From assembly GCA_947506075.1 (NCBI GenBank), contig CANNNN010000051.1, positions 1 through 11,745 of the forward strand: a stretch of 11,745 bases of DNA, read 5' to 3'. The DNA comes from Methylococcaceae bacterium. Lineage in GTDB: Bacteria; Pseudomonadota; Gammaproteobacteria; Methylococcales; Methylomonadaceae. Below the pieces are notes generated by a model. It ran no database searches, was not told where the DNA came from, and worked only from the letters and a program-made list of their open reading frames with translations. Positions 1 through 6,442 of the stretch are shown piece after piece (within the stretch, counting starts at the first letter, position 1; the number at the start of each line of letters is the position of its first letter). Made by a program: the position numbers and the translations under genes.

Positions 1-106
1 AAAAGAAGCCAAATAGTGCGGAAGTGGCGAATATATTCGGTAAATGGGCGGTTTTTGAGAAAATTAAACTTTTCCCAATTTTTTATCTGGAAGTTGGCGT
101 ATTGAA

Positions 107-131
107 CCCTAAGTCGGACAGACTCCTAGGG
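107..131. repeat. Imperfect inverted repeat at the MASE1 break point
   Basis: CCCTA-AGTC on the left pairs with GACT-CC-TAGGG on the right around the loop GGACA, giving nine base pairs with a two-base bulge. The stop codon of the truncated MASE1 frame lies in the left arm. It may be the end of a decayed mobile element or simply a local hairpin. No transposase is visible in the 106 bp remaining to the window edge. Confidence 0.35.
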
Positions 132-462
132 CAGAATTAAACTTGAGACGCTTAGTTAGCAACCAGTAGGCAGAAAATGATTCCAGCATATTCGCCATCG
201 CCAGCACTATAATTACCCATGGCTTATCAATAACCATGAATCCGGTAACCACCCCACCAATGAAAATTCCTGGCAGATATTTCAGGCCTCCCAACAGCAA
301 TACGGCCAGAGCCAACCCGCCTGCCGGCCAAAAGATTGTGATGGTAGTCGACTTGAGCGCAAAGTACAGACCAAGCTTTGCGAGCAGAATATATAACACT
401 GCAACCAAAATATTCAGCGATACAGTCTTAAAATTATCAGGGTAATTTTGAAATAAGCGCAT
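109..462 (-). pseudogene. Truncated MASE1-domain membrane sensor fragment
   Basis: This 117-residue reading frame is hydrophobic throughout, with about four predicted membrane segments (roughly residues 17-36, 42-58, 63-80 and 82-102). The WPAGGLALA stretch at about residues 45-53 resembles the conserved W-P-x-x-G-x-x-L-A region near the start of MASE1, an integral-membrane sensory domain usually found in front of GGDEF, EAL or histidine-kinase modules. A full MASE1 domain is about 300 residues, so only the N-terminal third is present and no output domain follows. The frame ends at a TAG within an imperfect inverted repeat (107-131), and its last residues (about SALGVCPT) do not look like MASE1. 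This suggests the gene was cut by an insertion or deletion. The ATG has only a weak ribosome-binding site (AGG about 12 nt upstream). It could be a remnant or a short expressed membrane protein; I favour a remnant. Confidence 0.6.
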
Positions 463-665
463 AACTGAGAGAACCTTTTATATTTTCAACTGTTTATCCT
501 AGATAAAGTCATTTTTCCACGAAAAACACGCATAGCACTAAAATTTTCAAAGAGATAGCGATCTATTTAGGTCATCGCCCAAAGAATGAATAGACAAACC
601 AATGGGAAAAATTTGATTTATTTTGTGTCTTTCTTGCCTTCCGTGGACTAACTGCGGATTTAAAA
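463..665. other. Non-coding gap with TTTCGTG-type repeat remnants
   Basis: No convincing gene is present between the MASE1 fragment and the end of rsgA. The stretch is AT-rich. It contains CCACGAAAAACACG at 517-530 and, about 90 bp further on in inverted orientation, a 30-bp block at 621-650 whose reverse complement has the same TCCACG-AA-CA-character. These look like degraded copies of the TTTCGTG/CACGAAA intergenic repeat seen in many environmental proteobacteria, and a third short copy lies at 7181-7200. No clear rho-independent terminator for rsgA is visible. Confidence 0.4.
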
Positions 666-1556
666 TCAAATAAACGCCGTCGGCATTTTCTCCCTGAGCT
701 TTAAAAATCGCTGATACCGCGTCATAGAAATGGCACCAGTTTCGGCGGCAGGTCTGACCGCGCAGCCCTTGTCAACCAAATGGCGACAGTTTTTAAACTG
801 GCATTGCTCAATCAGTGGCTGAAACTCACGGTAACCGTAAGCCAATTGCTGCTCGGACAAGCCTGCCAGCCCGAATATGGCGACACCCGGACTGTCGATC
901 AAATCGCCCCCCTGATCCAGATGATACAGCGTCGCCGCCGTAGTGGTATGCCGCCCGTGTTTGGTGGTTGCCGAAACAGTATTGGTTTTCAAATCCTTAT
1001 CGGGAATAATTGCATTGGTTAAGCTGGACTTACCGACGCCCGATTGCCCGGCCAGAATACTGACCTGATCTTTTAAAGCCTGTTTTAGCTGCTCCAGTCC
1101 CGAAGCCGCTGTGGCACTAACCCGGTAAAGTGCATAACCGAGATGCTCATAGTCTAGCAATTCTTTTTCAATAGCATCCGACTGCGGCAGATCGGTTTTA
1201 TTCAGCACCAAGGCTGCGTCGATATTGCGGTTTTCACAAATAGCCAGATACTGGTCTATCAATAAAAAATCGCAGTAAGGTTCGATCGCAAACACCACAA
1301 ACACGGTATCGATATTGGCCGCAACCGGACGAGTCTTGCCGTTACGCGACGGACGCATCAATAAAGAACGCCGGGGCAGGATTTCTTCGATGCGCCCCTG
1401 ATCGGGCGAAGATTGTGTCCACAAAACCCGGTCGCCGACCGCTACCGTTTCAAGCTTCCGCAGGGTTTGGCATAGCACTATTTTTTCGTCATGCTCAACT
1501 GCAATCCCCTGACCTAAATGGGAGATGACCAGGCCTTCAAGTAAGCCGGTCATCAT
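666..1556 (-). CDS. rsgA: Small ribosomal subunit biogenesis GTPase RsgA
   Basis: RsgA is a circularly permuted GTPase that binds the 30S subunit late in assembly and hydrolyses GTP on release. The permuted motif order is plain: an N-terminal OB-fold region (about residues 1-75), then G4 NKTD at 119-122, G1 GQSGVGKS at 170-177, the HGRHTTT switch at 200-206 and G3 DSPG at 221-224. A C-terminal zinc-binding cluster follows with C252, C257, H259 and C265. At 296 residues it is normal family length or slightly short. The chosen ATG overlaps the stop of the upstream protease gene (ATGATGA); a second ATG follows immediately, so the start may be one codon later. No Shine-Dalgarno sequence is obvious, which fits translational coupling. 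orn lies just beyond the protease gene, and rsgA-orn proximity is common in gammaproteobacteria. Confidence 0.95.
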   Translation of the reverse strand: MMTGLLEGLVISHLGQGIAVEHDEKIVLCQTLRKLETVAVGDRVLWTQSSPDQGRIEEILPRRSLLMRPSRNGKTRPVAANIDTVFVVFAIEPYCDFLLIDQYLAICENRNIDAALVLNKTDLPQSDAIEKELLDYEHLGYALYRVSATAASGLEQLKQALKDQVSILAGQSGVGKSSLTNAIIPDKDLKTNTVSATTKHGRHTTTAATLYHLDQGGDLIDSPGVAIFGLAGLSEQQLAYGYREFQPLIEQCQFKNCRHLVDKGCAVRPAAETGAISMTRYQRFLKLREKMPTAFI

Positions 1557-2803
1557 GCAGTACGTATGTTGGCTTCTAAATTGGCAATACGAATAGCCGC
1601 CGGCGGATGACTGTAATGGAACGCGGAATACAACGGATCCGGCGTCAGGGTGCTGGCATTTTCTTCATACAGTTTAACCAGCGAGCTGATCAGTTTTTCA
1701 GCCTTGGCATGGTTGGAGGCAAAATCATCGGCTTCAAATTCAAACTTGCGCTGAAAATAGGCGCTGATCGGCTGCATAAAAAAGGTAAACGATGATGAGA
1801 CCAGCATGAATAACAACAGCGCGGCAGCATGCGACGGCAGTTTAACGCCCAGTCCTGTATAAAACCAGGGTTGATCGATCAGCCAGCCCAAAATCGCAAA
1901 ACTGATCAAGGTCATGATGGACGTGGCAATCAACATCTTTATCGTATGTTTGCATTTGAAATGGCCCAACTCGTGAGCCAGTATCGCTTCCAGCTCTTCA
2001 TCATCCAGCGATTTGACCAAGGTATCATAAAACACAATGCGTTTGTTATTGCCCAGGCCAGTGAAATAAGCGTTGCCGTGACCTGAACGCTTGGAACCGT
2101 CCATAATGAAGATGCCCTGACTGTTAAAGCCGCAACGGGCTAGCAGACCGGAAATGCGGTCTTTTAACGAGCCGTCCTCCATCGGCGTAAATTTATTGAA
2201 TAACGGCGCGATCACGGTCGGAAACAGCCAGCTCATCAACAGCGAAAAGCTCATCAGTATGGCCCAGGCCCATAACCACCACAAGGAACCTATACTGTCC
2301 ATGACCCACAAGATCAAGGCCAACAACGGCAGACCGATAGCCGCACCCAAAGCCAGCTGCAAGAACTGATCCTTGATAAATTGTTGCTTGGTGCTTTTGT
2401 TAAAGCCAAATTTCTCCTCAATCACAAAGGTCTGGTAAACGCTGGTCGGAATTTCAAGCGCCGTCATGACCAGAAAAACGCTGGCTACCGCAGCCAGTCC
2501 GGCCAACAACGGAGAGTCAAGCGCAGCTGCCCAAAATTCGAATGCCAGATTAATACCCCCGCCAAGCGTCAGCAACAGCAGGAAAATAACGCCGAGGATA
2601 CTGTCTAAATCGCCCAACTTGCTTTTTTCCAGCGTGTAGTCGGCCGCTTTCTGGTGAGCTTCCAGCGAAACCGTGTCTTTAAAGGCGGCTGGCACTTCCG
2701 GGCGATGCTTAGCAACGTAAGCTGCATGTCTCCGCGCCAGCCAAAACTGGACTGAAAAGGACAGGGTTAATGCGAATAAAAAGACAATCGTAAAGCTGTT
2801 CAT
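1553..2803 (-). CDS. M48-family (Ste24/CAAX-type) integral membrane zinc metalloprotease
   Basis: The protein has the Ste24-like layout: several hydrophobic segments (N-terminal about 8-27, then about 75-95, 103-122, 152-172, 178-200, 296-315 and 330-348, numbered from the upstream TTG). The catalytic HELGH motif is at 282-286 and a downstream FEADDFA stretch supplies the likely third zinc ligand, E362. A C-terminal HYSHPPAAIRI segment matches the family's S-x-H-P-x-x-x-R-I signature. Members cleave membrane-associated or prenylated-type substrates; the bacterial substrate is generally unknown. I start at the ATG at 2803 (416 residues) and not at the in-frame TTG at 2818, because GAAG lies about 10 nt before the ATG while nothing resembling a Shine-Dalgarno precedes the TTG. 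The stop overlaps the rsgA start by 4 nt, so the two are probably one operon transcribed divergently from orn. Confidence 0.9.
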   Translation of the reverse strand: MNSFTIVFLFALTLSFSVQFWLARRHAAYVAKHRPEVPAAFKDTVSLEAHQKAADYTLEKSKLGDLDSILGVIFLLLLTLGGGINLAFEFWAAALDSPLLAGLAAVASVFLVMTALEIPTSVYQTFVIEEKFGFNKSTKQQFIKDQFLQLALGAAIGLPLLALILWVMDSIGSLWWLWAWAILMSFSLLMSWLFPTVIAPLFNKFTPMEDGSLKDRISGLLARCGFNSQGIFIMDGSKRSGHGNAYFTGLGNNKRIVFYDTLVKSLDDEELEAILAHELGHFKCKHTIKMLIATSIMTLISFAILGWLIDQPWFYTGLGVKLPSHAAALLLFMLVSSSFTFFMQPISAYFQRKFEFEADDFASNHAKAEKLISSLVKLYEENASTLTPDPLYSAFHYSHPPAAIRIANLEANIRTA

Positions 2804-2829
2804 AGCGAAATTCTTCAATGTTTAAGAGT

Positions 2830-2858
2830 TAGACGTAAGATTTAGCCAATGCTACACT
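2830..2858 (+). promoter_or_regulatory. Candidate sigma-70 promoter for orn
   Basis: TAGACG (2830-2835) and TACACT (2853-2858) are separated by 17 bp. Each matches the -35 or -10 consensus at four of six positions. The site is in the short divergent region between the protease gene and orn, and would place transcription initiation about 25 bp before the orn start. No fluoride-riboswitch-like leader is evident between it and orn. Confidence 0.4.
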
Positions 2859-2890
2859 AACCGCCCCCTTCAAGACAACGGAATCAATCA

Positions 2891-3436
2891 ATGGCGCAGG
2901 ACTCATCGCATCTTATCTGGATAGACCTTGAAATGACCGGACTCGATCCGGACAACGATCTGATCATCGAAATTGCGACGGTTATTACCGATAAAAATTT
3001 GGTTATTTTAGCGCAAGGTCCGGTGCTGGCAGTGCATCAACCCGACGCGGCGCTGGCCGGAATGGATGACTGGAATCAGCAACATCACGGGCAATCCGGT
3101 TTGATAGCACGCGTCAAGGCGTCAACTATCGATGCAGCGGAAGCCGAACGACAAACGATAGAGTTTTTAAAACAATGGGTGCCGGAAAATACCTCGCCAA
3201 TCTGCGGCAACAGTATCGGTCAGGATAGGCGTTTTTTGTATCGCTACATGCCCAAACTTGAAGCCTATTTCCATTATCGTAATATCGATGTTTCTACACT
3301 TAAGGAACTCGCCTCAAGATGGGCGCCCGAAGTGAAGGAGGGCTTTAAAAAAGCCTCATCCCATCAGGCCCTGGACGATATTATCGAGTCTATCGAAGAG
3401 CTGCGTTATTACCGCGAGCACTTCATCAAGTTCTAG
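2891..3436 (+). CDS. orn: Oligoribonuclease (3'-5' exoribonuclease of short oligonucleotides)
   Basis: Orn degrades the 2-5-nt RNAs left by other nucleases and pGpG from cyclic-di-GMP breakdown; in many gammaproteobacteria it is essential. The 181-residue product has the full DEDDh active site: D12 and E14 in WIDLEMTGLD, D112 in GNSIGQDRRF, H158 and D163 in SSHQALDDI. These are the same residue numbers as in the E. coli enzyme. The C-terminal YYREHFI stretch is also family-typical. The start ATG is preceded by GGAA (2880-2883) at 7 nt. The stop is only 3 nt before the crcB start, so the two genes are very likely co-transcribed and translationally coupled. Confidence 0.97.
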   Translation: MAQDSSHLIWIDLEMTGLDPDNDLIIEIATVITDKNLVILAQGPVLAVHQPDAALAGMDDWNQQHHGQSGLIARVKASTIDAAEAERQTIEFLKQWVPENTSPICGNSIGQDRRFLYRYMPKLEAYFHYRNIDVSTLKELASRWAPEVKEGFKKASSHQALDDIIESIEELRYYREHFIKF

Positions 3437-3439
3437 TTT

Positions 3440-4147
3440 ATGAATCAGATTATTGCGATTGCATTGGGCGGCTCCTTCGGTGCGGTGCTGCGGTTTCTGG
3501 TGTCATCGGGCATTTACCAGTGGCTGGGGCGTGGCTTTCCGTATGGAACCTTAGTCGTCAATATACTCGGTTCATTTATGCTCGGCTTGCTGACCGAATC
3601 GCTGATGCAGCAACGCCTTACCCTGACCTTCGAATACCGCGCGGCCATTCTGGTCGGCTTTATCGGCGCGTTTACGACCTTTTCCACGTTTTCGCTGGAA
3701 ACTTTTTATTTGCTAGAGCAAGGCCATCTAAGTAAAGCGGCGTTAAATATCTTCACCAGCGTTAGCGCCTGCGTATTGGCGATCTGGATCGGCTTGCTGT
3801 GCGGAAGGGGTTTGTTTTATTATTCGGATGGCGTCATTTCCTGGTCGGGAGGCCTCATTCCCTATGCGCTGATGACCATTAACGCACTGTTCGCTTTTTT
3901 GATCGGCCTGTTAGCGACTGTTTTATTGCAGAAAGTGGCGCTATCGGTCGAATACCGCGTCGTACTGACGGTGATTATGGTCGGCGTTTATTTAACGCTG
4001 TCCGGTTTATATTTGCTGCTGTTTCTGGTTGAAAACGGTTATTCATTTGATACCCACATCAATCTGATGCTGGGCACTTTTGTCGCCAACGGCCTGATTT
4101 GTATTTTTGTAATCTGGATGGGCTTGCTGATCGGCAGACAGATATAG
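3440..4147 (+). CDS. crcB: Fused two-domain CrcB/Fluc fluoride channel
   Basis: Fluc channels export fluoride and normally work as antiparallel dimers of about 125-residue, four-helix subunits. This 235-residue chain holds two copies. Residues 1-125 are a complete canonical subunit: R18 in TM1, pore asparagine N41 in TM2, GAFTTFSTFS at 76-85 in TM3, then TM4. Residues 138-235 align with TM2-TM4 of the first half: PYALMTIN with N148, SVEYR at 169-173 matching TFEYR, then GVYLTLSGLY at 182-191 in place of the TM3 motif. No second TM1 is present; the 13-residue linker is too short and polar. With seven helices the second half would be inverted relative to the first, as the antiparallel pore requires. 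The phenylalanine-box positions F81 and F84 are leucines in the second copy (L187, L190), so one pore may be degenerate. It starts 3 nt after orn without a clear Shine-Dalgarno. Confidence 0.9.
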   Translation: MNQIIAIALGGSFGAVLRFLVSSGIYQWLGRGFPYGTLVVNILGSFMLGLLTESLMQQRLTLTFEYRAAILVGFIGAFTTFSTFSLETFYLLEQGHLSKAALNIFTSVSACVLAIWIGLLCGRGLFYYSDGVISWSGGLIPYALMTINALFAFLIGLLATVLLQKVALSVEYRVVLTVIMVGVYLTLSGLYLLLFLVENGYSFDTHINLMLGTFVANGLICIFVIWMGLLIGRQI

Positions 4148-4154
4148 ATTATCT

Positions 4155-4205
4155 GTTCCCGCGCTGCTGCGTGGGAACGCAGTCTGCGTTGCTCCAGCGA
4201 CGCGG
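4155..4205. repeat. Double-hairpin intergenic repeat (GTTCCC...GGGAAC family)
   Basis: Two adjacent near-perfect hairpins fill the crcB-serS gap. The first (4155-4178) has a 10-bp stem, starting GTTCCC and ending GGGAAC, with loop TGCT and one G-T wobble. The second (4184-4205) has a 9-bp stem around GCGTTGC/GCGACGC with loop TCCA. The pair resembles the dispersed GTTCCCACGC...GCGTGGGAA plus GCTCCAGCG repeats common between genes in environmental gamma- and betaproteobacteria. There is no T-tract, so it is not a standard terminator, though it could stabilise the 3' end of the orn-crcB transcript. Confidence 0.7.
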
Positions 4206-4242
4206 CATCACACCACACTATTTTAGAGGTAACAATACCATC

Positions 4243-5514
4243 ATGTTAGATCCCCGATTATTCAGAACCGAGCTCGATGTTGTTATAGAACAATTAAACC
4301 GGCGCTCCTTCGTCTTTAACCCCGAGCATTATTCCGAACTGGAAGCCAGGCGCAAAGACATCCAGATCAAAACCCAGGAATTACAGAACGAACGCAACAG
4401 CAGCTCAAAAGCTATAGGCATTGCCAAGAGCAACGGCGCAGACGTACAGCCGCTGCTGGACCAGGTTCAGCATCTGGGCGACGAACTGAAAGCGGCCGAA
4501 ACCGAGTTGTCCGATATTCAGGAAAAAATGACCACCCTGATGGAAGGCATCCCGAACCTGCTGGATGAGACCGTGCCGAACGGCCGGAGCGAAGACGATA
4601 ATCTCGAACTCAGCCGCTGGGGCGACATCCCGAATTTTGCTTTTGAGCCCAAGGATCACGTCGATTTAGGCGGTCCGCTGGGTATGGACTTTGAGTTAGG
4701 CGCCAAAATCGCCAGCGCAAGGTTTGTGGTTTTAAACGGACCGCTGGCACGCTTGCAACGGGCGATCATCCAACTGATGCTCGATACTCATACCGACGAA
4801 CACGGCTACAGTGAAACCTACGTGCCTTTTTTGGTCAATGCCGACAGCTTGCGCGGTACAGGCCAATTACCCAAGTTTGAAGCAGACCTGTTCAAAGCCA
4901 GCGAAGAGCCCGCCCTTTACCTGATTCCGACTGCCGAAGTGCCTGTCACCAACATCGTCAGGGACGTAATTATCGAGGCCAAAGACCTGCCGCTCAAGTT
5001 TGTCTGCCACAGCCCCTGTTTTCGCAGCGAAGCCGGCGCTTACGGCCGCGATGTCCGGGGCATGATCCGTCAGCATCAATTCGAAAAAGTCGAGATCGTA
5101 CAAATCGTAAGACCTGAAGACTCGGCGATCGCGCATGAAACATTAACGACTCATGCAGAAGCCATTTTAAAAAAGCTGAACCTGCCTTATCGCAAGATGC
5201 TGCTGTGCGCCGGAGATACCGGTTTTTCGTCGACCAAGACCTACGATCTGGAAGTCTGGCTGCCCGGGCAGAACACCTATCGGGAAATATCGTCTTGCAG
5301 CAACTTCAAGGACTTTCAGGCGCGGCGCCTGCAAGCGCGCTGGCGCAACCCGGAAACAGGCAAGCCCGAATTAGTGCATACGCTGAATGGCTCCGGTCTG
5401 GCGGCAGGCCGAACCCTGATTGCGGTCATGGAAAATTATCAGGATGATCAGGGACGCATTCATATTCCTGAGGTGTTGCGGCCTTACATGGGCGGATTGA
5501 AAATTATTGGCTAA
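4243..5514 (+). CDS. serS: Seryl-tRNA synthetase
   Basis: SerRS charges tRNA-Ser (and tRNA-Sec where present) with serine in the cytoplasm. It is a class II synthetase. The 423-residue product starts with the typical MLDPRLFR and has an N-terminal antiparallel coiled-coil tRNA-binding arm at about residues 30-105. The catalytic core shows the serine-binding TAE at 230-232, motif 2 from FRSEAG at 260-265 through the following charged stretch, SCSN at 351-354, and motif 3 GSGLAAGR at 383-390. Length is close to the E. coli enzyme (430). An in-frame ATG at 4099 would add 48 residues overlapping crcB and the hairpin repeat; I reject it because the family N-terminus begins at 4243. GAGGT at 4226-4230 is the likely ribosome-binding site, at a longish 12-nt spacing. 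Confidence 0.98.
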   Translation: MLDPRLFRTELDVVIEQLNRRSFVFNPEHYSELEARRKDIQIKTQELQNERNSSSKAIGIAKSNGADVQPLLDQVQHLGDELKAAETELSDIQEKMTTLMEGIPNLLDETVPNGRSEDDNLELSRWGDIPNFAFEPKDHVDLGGPLGMDFELGAKIASARFVVLNGPLARLQRAIIQLMLDTHTDEHGYSETYVPFLVNADSLRGTGQLPKFEADLFKASEEPALYLIPTAEVPVTNIVRDVIIEAKDLPLKFVCHSPCFRSEAGAYGRDVRGMIRQHQFEKVEIVQIVRPEDSAIAHETLTTHAEAILKKLNLPYRKMLLCAGDTGFSSTKTYDLEVWLPGQNTYREISSCSNFKDFQARRLQARWRNPETGKPELVHTLNGSGLAAGRTLIAVMENYQDDQGRIHIPEVLRPYMGGLKIIG

Positions 5515-5521
5515 GCCAGCC

Positions 5522-6169
5522 CTATCCGACCAGCAGTTTAATATTACGAAAAACATCGTCAAACATGTCTTTAGTCAGTCGGTTGGTCTGCACGTTGTAA
5601 CGACTGGTATGATAGGAATCAACCAGGGTCGCACCGTCCGGCAAGCTATGCCGGGCATTATGGGCAAATTTGGCGCTGCTTTGTTTCAAGCCATAAGCTT
5701 TTAAAATTGCCTGATGAGCCACCAAACCTAAAGCCAGTATGACAGCCCGTTCCGGCAAGGTAAACAACTCGGCGGCCAGATAATCATTGCATTGATTGAT
5801 TTCGGTATTAGTTGGTTTGTTTTGCGGCGGCAGGCATTTAACCGCATTGGTGATGCGGCAGTTTTTAAGCAGCAAACCGTCGGTCAGTGACTCAGATTTA
5901 ACTTGATTGCTGTAGCCAAACTCATAAAGTGCTTGATACAGCAGCAGTCCTGCATAATCGCCGGTAAACGGCCGGCCTGTGGCATTAGCACCATGCATGC
6001 CGGGCGCCAATCCCACTATCAGTAAGCGGGCCTCGCTGTCGCCAAACGGTGCAACCGGACGCGCATGGTAGTCCGGATGCTTTTGTTTGACGGCACATAA
6101 AAAGTCATCCAGGCGTTCGCACTGCCGACAATCCTGATCGAATATCGGTTTAGAGTACAGTGAATTCAT
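5522..6169 (-). CDS. Uracil-DNA glycosylase, family 5 (UdgB)-like, iron-sulfur type
   Basis: The product (215 residues) would excise uracil or other deaminated bases from DNA. Motif 1, GLAPGMHGANATGRPFTGD at 53-71, matches family 5 (UdgB), which lacks the catalytic Asp/Asn of family 1. Cysteines C14 and C17 (CRQC), C112 (VKCLPP) and C127 have the spacing expected of the [4Fe-4S] cluster shared by families 4 and 5. The second active-site motif is atypical: SYHTSRYNVQTNRLT at about 185-199 has Thr-Ser where family members usually have HPS. H187 and the trailing RLT are kept. The ATG overlaps the stop of the GIY-YIG gene by 4 nt and has GGGGAG (6179-6184) at 9 nt, a strong ribosome-binding site. 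The stop is 7 bp from the serS stop on the opposite strand. Confidence 0.85.
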   Translation of the reverse strand: MNSLYSKPIFDQDCRQCERLDDFLCAVKQKHPDYHARPVAPFGDSEARLLIVGLAPGMHGANATGRPFTGDYAGLLLYQALYEFGYSNQVKSESLTDGLLLKNCRITNAVKCLPPQNKPTNTEINQCNDYLAAELFTLPERAVILALGLVAHQAILKAYGLKQSSAKFAHNARHSLPDGATLVDSYHTSRYNVQTNRLTKDMFDDVFRNIKLLVG

Positions 6170-6438
6170 AATTGGAAACTCCCCACCTCGTTGCCCTCAG
6201 CATCCAGCAGTTGCAATTTTTCTAAGCGAGGCAGTTTTTTAATGACGATTTCCCGCTTACTCGCAGAACTGCGGTCATGTCCGGTTTCGACATAAACCAG
6301 CTTTTTGGGTTGTCTGCCGCGAAAATATTTGGCACCCGATTTGTCTGCATGTTGGTCATAGCGCCGCACAACATCGACCGTGATGCCGGTATAGAGCGTG
6401 CCATCAGTGCAAAGAATGATGTAAACCTGCCAAGTCAA
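6166..6438 (-). CDS. GIY-YIG nuclease-fold protein (UPF0213/YhbQ-like)
   Basis: This is a small single-domain GIY-YIG protein. From the chosen start it begins LTWQVYIILCTDGTLYTGIT, with VYI for GIY and YTG for YIG. VRRYDQH with the conserved arginine follows, and then the SKREIVIKKL stretch carrying the likely metal-binding glutamate. E. coli YhbQ-type relatives are about 80-100 residues, and a DNA-nicking or repair role is proposed for the group; the exact role here is unknown. No ATG is available. The longest frame starts at TTG 6471, inside the VIT gene. I prefer the TTG at 6438, 4 nt after the VIT stop (90 residues), because family members start right before this W-x-V-Y-I segment. The position suggests translation by re-initiation. 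The stop overlaps the glycosylase start (ATGA). Confidence 0.75.
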   Translation of the reverse strand: MTWQVYIILCTDGTLYTGITVDVVRRYDQHADKSGAKYFRGRQPKKLVYVETGHDRSSASKREIVIKKLPRLEKLQLLDAEGNEVGSFQL

Positions 6439-6442
6439 AGCG

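Noticed and set aside
1..105. Plus-strand open frame running in from the left edge (about 34 codons)
   Set aside because: Its translation shows no recognisable family signature and it ends at a TGA without supporting features.
780..1022. Plus-strand open frame of 80 codons inside rsgA
   Set aside because: It is antisense to a clear gene with intact GTPase motifs and has no family likeness.
2804..2818. TTG start adding five residues to the M48 protease
   Set aside because: No ribosome-binding site precedes it, while ATG 2803 has GAAG about 10 nt upstream.
2819..2890. Fluoride riboswitch controlling crcB
   Set aside because: crcB is second in an operon, 3 nt after orn, and the 72-bp divergent region before orn is too short and shows no recognisable riboswitch core.
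4155..4178. Rho-independent terminator after crcB
   Set aside because: The stem is strong but no T-tract follows on either strand; it fits a dispersed repeat better.
4099..4242. N-terminal extension of serS by 48 residues
   Set aside because: It would cover the end of crcB and the hairpin repeat; the canonical SerRS N-terminus and a ribosome-binding site support ATG 4243.
5507..5704. Plus-strand 65-codon frame after serS
   Set aside because: It is antisense to the well-supported glycosylase gene and overlaps the serS stop.
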